Made by a program: the position numbers and the translations under genes. Below are positions 43,722 to 51,822 of a DNA stretch of 64,000 nucleotides, piece after piece; position 1 is the stretch's first letter; each line of letters opens with the position of its first letter. Below the pieces are notes generated by a model. That model saw only the letters and a program-made list of their open reading frames with translations, ran no database searches and was not told the DNA's origin. Source of the DNA: DASRAJ01 sp035638255 (GTDB lineage: Bacteria; Bacteroidota; Bacteroidia; Chitinophagales; UBA10324); the NCBI GenBank assembly GCA_035638255.1, contig DASRAJ010000055.1, positions 19,563 through 83,562 on the forward strand, read 5' to 3'.

Positions 43722-44252
43722 GTGAAAACAATTGTAGAGAAAAAGAAAGCTACAGTGGAAGATTACATGAAACTTCCGGAGGGAGCGCCCTATGAATTGA
43801 TAAACGGAGAACTTGTAATGTCACCGTCACCATTAGCCCGCCATCAGAGAATTCAATTAGCGATTGCCAGTGAGTTGTATGAAATCGAGAAAGAAAAAAA
43901 ATTTGGAGAGGTTTTCATTGCCCCGTTTGATGTGCATCTGGATGACGAGAATGTTTTTCAACCGGACATCTTCATCATGCTAAAAGATAATCCTGTAAAA
44001 GTGGATGATGATGATTGGGTCTGGGGTGTTCCCGATCTTGTTATTGAAATCCTGTCTCCATCCAATTCTTATTTTGATACTCAGAAAAAACTGCGCATTT
44101 ATGAAAGGTTCGGGGTGAGGGAATATTTCATTATTGATCCTGAAGATAAAATGGTAACAGCGTATTCATCAGAAGATGGGAAATATAGGGAACAGTACAG
44201 GGAGGAATCTCTGATCAAATCGAAACTATTAAGTATCGCAATCAAATTTTGA
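43722..44252 (+). CDS. Uma2 family (DUF820) endonuclease-like protein
   Basis: The 176-residue protein (GTG start) shows the Uma2 order: EDYMKLPEGAPYELINGELVM, HQRIQLAIASEL, the catalytic-type FQPDIFIM and PDLVIEILSPSN, then KKLRIYERFGVREYFIIDPE. The Asp and Glu of PD and EILSP are the PD-(D/E)XK nuclease residues. These proteins are scattered, often mobile, and mostly of unknown role. It stands alone between a T9SS gene and lutB on opposite strands, with only 21 nt to the lutB stop. Confidence 0.88.
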   Translation: MKTIVEKKKATVEDYMKLPEGAPYELINGELVMSPSPLARHQRIQLAIASELYEIEKEKKFGEVFIAPFDVHLDDENVFQPDIFIMLKDNPVKVDDDDWVWGVPDLVIEILSPSNSYFDTQKKLRIYERFGVREYFIIDPEDKMVTAYSSEDGKYREQYREESLIKSKLLSIAIKF

Positions 44253-44274
44253 TTTACAGCTCCAAAGCTCCACG

Positions 44275-45654
44275 TCAAACTTTTTCTCTCTCCTTCCACA
44301 ATTCATTAAACGACTTCTTCACCACCTTCGGCATCTCACGATGTGAACCCCATGATTTTGAAAACAGAAATTTCAACGCAGAGTTTTTCACTCCGGCTCC
44401 TCCCATGTTCATCATTCCTCTAGAGAGCATCGCCCGCTTCCAGATATTCCAGCCGAATTTTTCTGCGCCTGTGTAGTCGCCTTCTTTCACTGCATCATGG
44501 CGGTTGATGACAAGAAGGTTGTGAAGATTGATTTTCATCGGGCACGCTTCAGTACATGCACCGCACAGTGAAGAGGCATAGCTCAGGTGCTTAAACTCTT
44601 TCATGCCGCGCAAGTGCGGTGTGATCACAGAGCCAATAGGACCGCTGTAAGTCGTTTGATAGGAGTGACCACCAATGTTCTTGTAGATGGGACAGGTATT
44701 GAGACAAGCGCCGCAGCGGATGCAATACAATGCTTCGCGCTGCTCTGCTTCGGCAAGCAGATTTGTTCTTCCGTTGTCCATCAGGATTACAATCATTTCC
44801 TCGGGGCCATCCACTTCATTTTCTTGTCGCGGCCCCGTGATGATGGAATTGTAAACCGACATAACCTGCCCTGTGCCGAAGGTGGCGAGCAAGGGAAGAA
44901 AGAGATGAAGGTCATTGTAAGAAGGAATTACTTTTTCGATTCCTACTAACACGATGTGCACTTTCGGAAATGAAATGCTCAGGCGCGCATTGCCTTCATT
45001 TTCCAAAATCAAAATGCCGCCGATGTCGGGCAGAATAAAATTTGCTCCTGTGATTCCTACTTCTGCCCGCACATATTTTTCACGAAGGCGCTTGCGCGCT
45101 TCCATCGTTAATTCCTGCGGAGTGAGGTCAAGAGGAGTACCGAGGTGTTCGTGAAAAACCCTGGCTACATCTTCCTTGCTCTTATGCATCGCCGGAGTCA
45201 CGATGTGAAACGGTGGCTCGCCATCGAGTTGCTGAATGTATTCTCCGAGATCGGTTTCCACCACTTCCACATCCATCTTCTCTAAGAAATCATTGAGATG
45301 GACTTCTTCCGTCGTCATTGACTTTGACTTCACCACGCTCTTTGCATTTACGCGCTTCATCACCGATTTTATTTCTGCCAACGCTTCATCTGCTGTTTCT
45401 GCCCACACCACTTTTGCTCCGCGCTTTGTGATGTTCGATTCAAATTCAACAAGGTATTTATCTAGGTTGGCTATCGCTTTCCATTTCAGGTTCTTCGCTC
45501 GCTGCTTTGCCAATTCGAGATCGGTGTATTGCAACTTGCCTTTCCTCACCGTATCATCATACTTGCCGATGTTGTAATTGAGTTTGCGATGCAGCTCTTT
45601 GTCAGCAGCGGTTTTGTGTGCAGCATTTAGGAAGGAAACTTGTTGTTCGCTCAT
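44275..45654 (-). CDS. lutB: LutB-type iron-sulfur protein (lactate utilisation)
   Basis: The 459-residue protein has a LUD/DUF162 domain in its first two-thirds (RVNAKSVVKSKSMTTEEVHLN; ANFILPDIGGILILENEGNARL) and two 4Fe-4S motifs, CIRCGACLNTCPIY near 313-325 and CGACTEACPMKINLHNLL near 363-370, then the DUF3390-type tail. LutB works with LutA and LutC to oxidise L-lactate to pyruvate. Neither partner gene is in view here. An exact -7 element (TATTTTTG) lies upstream, so it seems to be transcribed on its own. Confidence 0.93.
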   Translation of the reverse strand: MSEQQVSFLNAAHKTAADKELHRKLNYNIGKYDDTVRKGKLQYTDLELAKQRAKNLKWKAIANLDKYLVEFESNITKRGAKVVWAETADEALAEIKSVMKRVNAKSVVKSKSMTTEEVHLNDFLEKMDVEVVETDLGEYIQQLDGEPPFHIVTPAMHKSKEDVARVFHEHLGTPLDLTPQELTMEARKRLREKYVRAEVGITGANFILPDIGGILILENEGNARLSISFPKVHIVLVGIEKVIPSYNDLHLFLPLLATFGTGQVMSVYNSIITGPRQENEVDGPEEMIVILMDNGRTNLLAEAEQREALYCIRCGACLNTCPIYKNIGGHSYQTTYSGPIGSVITPHLRGMKEFKHLSYASSLCGACTEACPMKINLHNLLVINRHDAVKEGDYTGAEKFGWNIWKRAMLSRGMMNMGGAGVKNSALKFLFSKSWGSHREMPKVVKKSFNELWKEREKV

Positions 45655-45671
45655 GAATTTTTTTGGCTGGG

Positions 45672-45679
45672 CAAAAATA
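45672..45679 (-). promoter_or_regulatory. candidate promoter of lutB (TATTTTTG)
   Basis: On the minus strand TATTTTTG fits TAnnTTTG and lies 17 nt before the lutB ATG. A TTGTTG about 20 nt further upstream is a plausible -33 element. Confidence 0.5.
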
Positions 45680-45780
45680 GGAAGGAATGTATCAGTGTTT
45701 CAACAATGAGGAAATTCTTTATACTTAAAAAAACAATTCTTAAAGTTTGACTAAGTTAGTGGACTCTATTTGATACCGAA

Positions 45781-47838
45781 ATGTCCTCGAAGAATTTTTC
45801 AAACTCTAAACGTAACTTCAATGTTCACTCATCATTGGTGCTGAGCTTTGGGTTCTTCGTCTTGATTATTTTTGTTTTGAGTCAAAGCGTTTCAGCTCAA
45901 TATCCGGGCATTGTGCGTGATACAAGTTGGGGTACCGGCTTCGTTGAATTTCCGTGGGATGTAGCTCATCTTTCTGATGGAAGTTATGTTGTGGTAGGTG
46001 AAACGGCTTCGCCTTGTGGTTGGCCAAATGTTAATAAATCTTTTCTTGTTCACTTTGATAGTTCCGGATCTGTGTTGGATACGATCACTTCTTTGAATGG
46101 TACATGGTCACTCAATTCGGTGGAACATGATGGCAACAATTTTTTGGTGAGCGGGGTCATAAATGTCGGGTATGTTTTTAAAACATGGGTTGCAGTTTTG
46201 GATGAGAACTTCACAATCATGTGGAATGATACGCTGGATGAATTTGCTGGGTACTTGGGCATAAGTAATATGCGCTTTACCTCGGCGACAGATGGAAATT
46301 ATTATTTCGCTACCAGTATTTACAATGGTGCATATCACGATTTGCACCTAGTGAAACTAAATTCTCTCGGCACCGTTGTCTGGAATGATACGCTGGGTGG
46401 TTCTTTAGACGATGCTTTTATTGATATGCTTGTTCTTAATGATGGTTCAATTTTGTTGAGCGGAAGTGTTTTATCTAATGACGGCGATATAAGCGGCAAT
46501 CATGGAAGTGATGATATCTGGATTGTAAAGCTAAGAGAAACAGGTGATGTGGTATGGCAACATTGTTATGGCGGAAGTGATGGTGATATAGATGGACTAC
46601 TAAAAATGGTAAATGATTCTGTTGTCTTAGTTGGAGCATCTTCATGGTCTACAGATGGAGACGTAAACGCCATTGGAAATGGAGGTAATGCTGATGCTTG
46701 GTTATTTAAGATTGACACCAGCGGGCAGTTACTTTGGCAAAAGACACTTGGCGGTTCATGGAATGACCCTCTTAAAGATGTTGCAATTCTTAGTGATGGT
46801 TCTATGCTTGTAGTAATTGACGGCAGCTTTTCCTTCGGTATCGGATCAGATAATCACGGAGCGGAAGATGCCTGGTTATTTCTCATTGATAGTGCCGGAA
46901 ATATTTTATGGCATCGCATGTACGGAGGCAATGGCTCTGAAATCAGTTCAAAGATTATTGCTCTTAGTGACAGCAGTTTCGTTTTGCTTTCCGCAAGCAA
47001 TTCAATTCTTAACGGAGACGTGATGGAGAACTGCGGTGACCTGTATGATCAGTATTACTGTTACGGTTACGCTTCTGATGTGTGGCTCACGTTTCTGAAC
47101 TACGTAGCCCAACCTTGTCACGCTGTTGCAGGATTCGGCTGGGGCAGGTTGTGCAACACATTTACATTTTACTCTACCTCATATTTTGCCGATTCGCTGC
47201 AATGGGATTTCGGAGATGGAACAACTGACACTGGGGAAATGGTGATTCACACGTATTCCTCAAATGCTATTGACACTGTTTGTCTTATAGCTTTTGATGG
47301 GTGTTCATCGAATATGTATTGCCACATCATAATGCCTTTACCGCCTCCCGTTTCTTTCTGGTGGGGTTTTTCAATTGACTCAGTTTATCTCAATTCTCAA
47401 ATTGGCGGAAGTGTTTTAAACTGGTATTGGGATTTTGGTGATGGAACAACAGATACTTTAAGCAATGTTGGTCACCACTATGCCAATTCAGGAACATACA
47501 ATGTTTGCATCATTTATTCTGATACATGTGGCTTTACTGATTCTGTTTGCCACGAGATTAGTTTCTATTATGTTTCTTCAATTGATTTCAACTCCTTTGG
47601 TCAGATGTCTGTTTCTCCCAATCCCTTTGATGAAACATTGATAATTGATTTTGATAATCTTCAATCAACGAATGTTAACATAGAACTCTCTGATATGTCT
47701 GGTCACATTTTGTTTAAATCATCATACTCTGGCAGTGAGCGAATTGCTTTGAATCTTCCTGATTTCCCCGTAGGAATTTTCTTTTTACGAGTTCAATCAA
47801 ATAAATTTACAAAGATGTTTAAGGTGATCAAGGATTAA
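45781..47838 (+). CDS. T9SS-secreted propeller protein with two PKD domains
   Basis: The 685-residue protein has a long signal region ending VSA-QYPG near residue 40. An N-terminal repeat region follows, with motifs such as GGSLDDAFIDMLVLNDGSILLSG and WLFKIDTSGQLLWQKTLGGS (beta-propeller strands). Two PKD domains come next, each with WDFGDGTTDT and a YSSNAIDTVCLI-type strand. A T9SS sorting domain (SVSPNPFDETLIID to MFKVIKD) ends it. PKD domains are common in surface adhesins and hydrolases, but no catalytic domain is seen. The orphan HicB-like gene converges on it with 7 nt between stops. Confidence 0.9.
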   Translation: MSSKNFSNSKRNFNVHSSLVLSFGFFVLIIFVLSQSVSAQYPGIVRDTSWGTGFVEFPWDVAHLSDGSYVVVGETASPCGWPNVNKSFLVHFDSSGSVLDTITSLNGTWSLNSVEHDGNNFLVSGVINVGYVFKTWVAVLDENFTIMWNDTLDEFAGYLGISNMRFTSATDGNYYFATSIYNGAYHDLHLVKLNSLGTVVWNDTLGGSLDDAFIDMLVLNDGSILLSGSVLSNDGDISGNHGSDDIWIVKLRETGDVVWQHCYGGSDGDIDGLLKMVNDSVVLVGASSWSTDGDVNAIGNGGNADAWLFKIDTSGQLLWQKTLGGSWNDPLKDVAILSDGSMLVVIDGSFSFGIGSDNHGAEDAWLFLIDSAGNILWHRMYGGNGSEISSKIIALSDSSFVLLSASNSILNGDVMENCGDLYDQYYCYGYASDVWLTFLNYVAQPCHAVAGFGWGRLCNTFTFYSTSYFADSLQWDFGDGTTDTGEMVIHTYSSNAIDTVCLIAFDGCSSNMYCHIIMPLPPPVSFWWGFSIDSVYLNSQIGGSVLNWYWDFGDGTTDTLSNVGHHYANSGTYNVCIIYSDTCGFTDSVCHEISFYYVSSIDFNSFGQMSVSPNPFDETLIIDFDNLQSTNVNIELSDMSGHILFKSSYSGSERIALNLPDFPVGIFFLRVQSNKFTKMFKVIKD

Positions 47839-47845
47839 AATTTCT

Positions 47846-48034
47846 TCAATGAGAATATTTTCTTTCGAAAGCTTCTTTCCCGAAAGTATCTATATGGAAA
47901 CGAATCGCTGAGCGTGTATCTTTCAAAGCTTCCTTATAAGTATCTCCCTGGCCAATTACAATGCCCTTTAGTCCGATTGGATAGCCGATGTATCCGTCAG
48001 TATGCTTTTCAATGATGATCTTAATGTTGTTCAT
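47846..48034 (-). CDS. HicB-like antitoxin, no HicA seen
   Basis: The 62-residue protein has the HicB N-terminal pattern: IKIIIEKHTDGYIGYPIGLKGIVIGQGDTYKEALKDTRSAIRFHID at positions 4-49. The partial RNase H-like fold is typical, but no DNA-binding tail follows. The usual HicA toxin is missing on either side. Such solitary genes are frequent in Bacteroidota and may regulate or be remnants. Confidence 0.75.
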   Translation of the reverse strand: MNNIKIIIEKHTDGYIGYPIGLKGIVIGQGDTYKEALKDTRSAIRFHIDTFGKEAFERKYSH

Positions 48035-48146
48035 TCATTTGTTTCTTTCAACCAAAAATAATGAAGCATTCATCATTCAGGTCTTTGCCCGGAATAAATA
48101 CCGTTACTTTGAGAGTGATCTTCCAACCATGAAATTTTAACCAGCC

Positions 48147-50678
48147 ATGAAATCTTCCCTCCTCGCTTTCCTTGCAACCATACTTTTCTCTTCCTTTTTC
48201 TTCTTACAAAAAAATCCAACAATAAATCGAAACAAGAATATTTATCGGGATGAAAATCCAACGGAAGCTTATGATGCCCTTTCGTTTCTCACCACGATGA
48301 ATTCTTTTCCCAATGCAGAAATCCCGAAGGATGGCTATGCGAAAGCTTGGGACCAACATTTACAGATTCCGTCTTCAAATAACACCGGTGTGCGAAGCAT
48401 GTGGACGAACTACGGACCGAATAACATTGGAGGAAGAACAATCAGTATCGCGATTGATCCAACAGATACTTCAATAGTTTGGCTTGGCTCTGCAAGCGGA
48501 GGTTTGTGGAAGTCAGCAACGGGAGGAATCGGAGTAGGAGCGTGGACTTACATCCCAACGGGATTTCCTGTGCTCGGTGTCGGAGCCATTGCTATCAATC
48601 CCGGTAATCACAGCGAGATGTATATCGGCACGGGTGAAACGTATGCTTATGGAACTTCCACCAATGGTGTAGTAGATCGAACACAACGCGGCTCGTATGG
48701 CATCGGCATACTAAAAACTACTGATGGAGGTGCAACCTGGACCAAGGTGCTCGACTGGAGTTACCAGGATAACCGGGGAGTGTGGGACATTGTTTACGAC
48801 CCTTCCGACGCCAGCATTCTGTATGCAGCAACAACTGAAGGGGTTTACAAAACTTCAGATGCAGGCGTTACCTGGACTCTTGTTCTGAATAGGAAAATGG
48901 TAATGGATCTTGTGATTGATCATGTGAATTCAGGAACTGTATTCGCTGCAGTTGGCAATGAAGATTCGCAGGACAAAGGAATTTACAGAACCCAGGATAG
49001 CGGTAACAACTGGGTATTGCTTACGAATGGCTTGCCTGCAAATACACAGGATGGAAGAATCACACTCGCTGATTGGCCGGCAGATCATAACCTGCTGATG
49101 GCGATCATCGGCAATCGCTACAGCACGGTTGGCGTTTATCGCTCGACCAATGGCGGCAATTCATGGACACTGAAATCCACTGATGAAATTTTAGCATGGC
49201 AGGGATGGTATGCAAAAGGATTGTTGATGAAAACGAGTGATAATACGCAGGTGTTAGCAGGAGGTGTTAACTTGTTCAAATCAACATCCTCAGGAAGCAA
49301 CTTCTCTGATATCGCTCCGAATCTTTACTATTTTCATTCCGATGTACACGGGATTATTTCTAATCCCCTTGATCCCAATAAAATTTACATCATCACGGAT
49401 GGCGGCTTGTATCGCTCCAACGATTTTGGAAACACTTCCTACGATTGCAATAAGGGCTACGTCACCAGTCAGCATTACATAGGCGCCGTCTCTGCGACCA
49501 ACCCTAATCTTTTCATCAGCGGCTTGCAGGATAATTATACTGATATGTACAACGGTTCTTTAGACTGGAATGTTGGTGTATGGGGCGGCGATGGAACATA
49601 CACAGCCATTGACCAAACAAACGACGCCATACAATTCGGAGCTTCGCAGTATCTCAACATTGGGAAGACAACAGATTACTGGAGTTACTATTCAACGGAC
49701 TATGTTTATTCTTCACCGGCTGATCCAAATGGAGGAAATCCTGCAGCATTCCTTGCACCATTTATTCTTTGTCCTTCTGATAACAACACCATGTATGCAG
49801 GATCTTCCACGCTAATCAAATCAACAAGTGCCGGTGACTTTTACTCATGGTTCAATGTGCAACCCGATCCTATTGACAATGGTAATCCTGTTCTGTCAAT
49901 AGCATCTTCTGCTTTGGATCCTGATACCGTGTATTTTGCTACTGCCCCGGGTGATGTGCATCCCATGCACGTGTACAGAAGCTTCGACGGCGGCAATTCA
50001 AAAACAGATATTTCTTCGGGTTTGCCGAACCGGTACCCGAGAAGAATCACCGTGAATCCTCACAATGCTAAAGAGGTGTACGTGGTGTTCAGCGGATTCA
50101 ATGGAGGAGCAGGCGGTCACATCTTCAAGAGTGAAAATGCAGGATCAACATGGACTGACATCAGCACCCCGCTTCCGGACCTTCCTTTCCATTGCTTAGC
50201 GGTTGATCCTGACTTTCCGCAGAACTTGTATGCGGGGTGTGATTTCACAGTGTATGGTTCCTACAACGGTGGTGCCACCTGGTTCACATATTCTGAAGGG
50301 TTGCCACAAGCCGTGATGGTTTTTGATCTTGTGATTTCCCCCTCTGATAAATCCATTTATGCATTTACTTACGGGAACGGTGTGTACAAGAATGAGATGT
50401 TTGATCCGAATGTCGGAGTGCAAACAGTGAACTCTATTTCATCAGTAAAAATATTTCCTAATCCTGCTTCTGCCATTCTCACAATTGATTTAAGTCGTTA
50501 CACAGAGAATCTGACTTTATATTTATTCAGCACTTCAGGGAGATTAGTGAGGGAAGAGAAAATTCCTTCGGCGCAAAAAATTGATTGGGATGTTACCGGT
50601 ATTTCTATAGGCACCTATTTCCTTAAAGTGAAGGGAAGCAGAATTGATTTCACAACAAAAGTAGCAGTAGTGAGATAA
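48147..50678 (+). CDS. T9SS-secreted BNR/sortilin-like propeller protein
   Basis: The 843-residue protein has a signal-like N-terminus (MKSSLLAFLATILFSSFFF). It then carries many BNR/Asp-box-like strands: VWLGSASGGLWKSATGG, ILKTTDGGATWTKVLD, VYKTSDAGVTWTLVL, GIYRTQDSGNNWVLL and IFKSENAGSTWTDIS. This repeated S-x-D/N-x-G-x-T-W pattern marks VPS10/sortilin or exo-alpha-sialidase-type propellers. The C-terminus (KIFPNPASAILTIDL to VAVVR) is a T9SS sorting domain. No sialidase catalytic residues could be placed, so an enzymatic role is not claimed. Surface or secreted. Confidence 0.9.
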   Translation: MKSSLLAFLATILFSSFFFLQKNPTINRNKNIYRDENPTEAYDALSFLTTMNSFPNAEIPKDGYAKAWDQHLQIPSSNNTGVRSMWTNYGPNNIGGRTISIAIDPTDTSIVWLGSASGGLWKSATGGIGVGAWTYIPTGFPVLGVGAIAINPGNHSEMYIGTGETYAYGTSTNGVVDRTQRGSYGIGILKTTDGGATWTKVLDWSYQDNRGVWDIVYDPSDASILYAATTEGVYKTSDAGVTWTLVLNRKMVMDLVIDHVNSGTVFAAVGNEDSQDKGIYRTQDSGNNWVLLTNGLPANTQDGRITLADWPADHNLLMAIIGNRYSTVGVYRSTNGGNSWTLKSTDEILAWQGWYAKGLLMKTSDNTQVLAGGVNLFKSTSSGSNFSDIAPNLYYFHSDVHGIISNPLDPNKIYIITDGGLYRSNDFGNTSYDCNKGYVTSQHYIGAVSATNPNLFISGLQDNYTDMYNGSLDWNVGVWGGDGTYTAIDQTNDAIQFGASQYLNIGKTTDYWSYYSTDYVYSSPADPNGGNPAAFLAPFILCPSDNNTMYAGSSTLIKSTSAGDFYSWFNVQPDPIDNGNPVLSIASSALDPDTVYFATAPGDVHPMHVYRSFDGGNSKTDISSGLPNRYPRRITVNPHNAKEVYVVFSGFNGGAGGHIFKSENAGSTWTDISTPLPDLPFHCLAVDPDFPQNLYAGCDFTVYGSYNGGATWFTYSEGLPQAVMVFDLVISPSDKSIYAFTYGNGVYKNEMFDPNVGVQTVNSISSVKIFPNPASAILTIDLSRYTENLTLYLFSTSGRLVREEKIPSAQKIDWDVTGISIGTYFLKVKGSRIDFTTKVAVVR

Positions 50679-51267
50679 GATTTTTTTATTTCGAATGCTC
50701 ATTTAATTACAAGAAGATTCTCACAGAATTGATTGACATTCCGAATAACCACCATTGCTTTTGCACCATTATTCAAGAAGTCACCGCCTCTGTGAGAACT
50801 TCTACACACCAAAATTTTCTCAGGAACTTTAGAAAGCACACCGGATGCTGAGATGGATGTTTAGCCCTTCTCTCAAAATCATTTTTGTAAAAGGCAAATC
50901 CATGCCATGCAGTCGAGCATCGTCCAAAGTGTAAGTGTTGAAAGAATGAAGAAACGGTTGCCCCCAAAAAGTTTCTCAATGAGCGGGCGTTTGAAGGAAT
51001 TTGTTTTCATACCATAAAGTTTTTTTAAAAAAGATTGAATCAAGATTTTCCCCGCTCGGCGTCAACTTCTGCCTGTTTCAAGCCGGAAATTTTTCATGAC
51101 GTAAAAATAGAATGCAGTTTTACCGTGTGAAAATTTTATTGCTTCATCAGGGGATGCAAGTGACTGAGCAGGAAAAATGAAACATTGATTCGTCTCTAAT
51201 TTTTTTTGAACAATTTTGTTCGCAGCCATGTGCGGAGTGACATTTATCCGCATGCGAAATAAAAATC
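50679..51267. other. 589-nt intergenic region, one weak small ORF
   Basis: No recognised gene is visible. On the minus strand an ORF of 43 codons (50879-51010, MKTNSFKRPLIEKLFGG then a hydrophobic LSTLTLWTMLDCMAWICLL stretch) could encode a small membrane peptide. A second frame (50773-50979) overlaps it. Neither has a family I know. A 14-nt palindrome lies near the right end, before the YceI-like gene. Confidence 0.4.
51208..51221. promoter_or_regulatory. palindrome gaacaattttgttc upstream of YceI-like gene
   Basis: The 6-2-6 palindrome gaacaa-tt-ttgttc lies 47 nt before the YceI-like start and could be an operator. No other copy was noticed in the window, and the A/T-rich core makes chance plausible. 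Confidence 0.3.
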
Positions 51268-51816
51268 ATGAAGAGAATTCTACTTACTGCATCACTGATT
51301 GTCTCGGTGTCAGCGAAAGCGATGGCGCCGATTTTCAGTTGCAGTGACGGGGTAGCAAATTTCATATCCTATGCGCCGCTTGAGATCATAAGAGCCAAGA
51401 GTAATCACTTGCGCGGAGCCATTGATGTGAGTGCGCGTACGTTCCTGTTCGCCATCCGCGTGAATACTTTCCAGGGATTTAATTCAGGGTTGCAGCAAGA
51501 ACACTTTAATGAAAATTATATGGAGGCCGAAAAATTTCCCGAAGCAACATTTCGCGGCAAGTTCATTGAAGAAGTGGACCTTACCAAAGACGGCACTTAT
51601 GATGTTCGCGCAAAAGGAATGCTGGGTTTGCACGGTGTTTTGCAGGAGCGTATTATTAATGGAACCATAGAAGTGAAGAACGGGGCTATGCACATTCATT
51701 CACAATTCAGCATACTTCTCGAAGATCACAACATTACAGTACCACGCGTGGTATATCAGAAAATTTCGCCGGAGATGGAAGTCACTATTGATGCCACACT
51801 TAAGGCAACAAAATAA
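51268..51816 (+). CDS. YceI-like family protein
   Basis: The 182-residue protein has a signal peptide-like N-terminus (MKRILLTASLIVSVSAKAMA) and the YceI pattern: GVANFISYAPLEIIRAKSNHLRGAIDVS, NTFQGFNSGLQQEHFNENYMEAEKFPEATFRGKF (positions 64-97) and a C-terminal strand ending MEVTIDATLKATK. YceI proteins form a lipocalin-like barrel that binds isoprenoid or other lipids in the periplasm. It is placed only 6 nt before the histidine kinase gene, so both are likely co-transcribed and the barrel may be linked to the signalling pair. Confidence 0.85.
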   Translation: MKRILLTASLIVSVSAKAMAPIFSCSDGVANFISYAPLEIIRAKSNHLRGAIDVSARTFLFAIRVNTFQGFNSGLQQEHFNENYMEAEKFPEATFRGKFIEEVDLTKDGTYDVRAKGMLGLHGVLQERIINGTIEVKNGAMHIHSQFSILLEDHNITVPRVVYQKISPEMEVTIDATLKATK

Positions 51817-51822
51817 TTTTGA

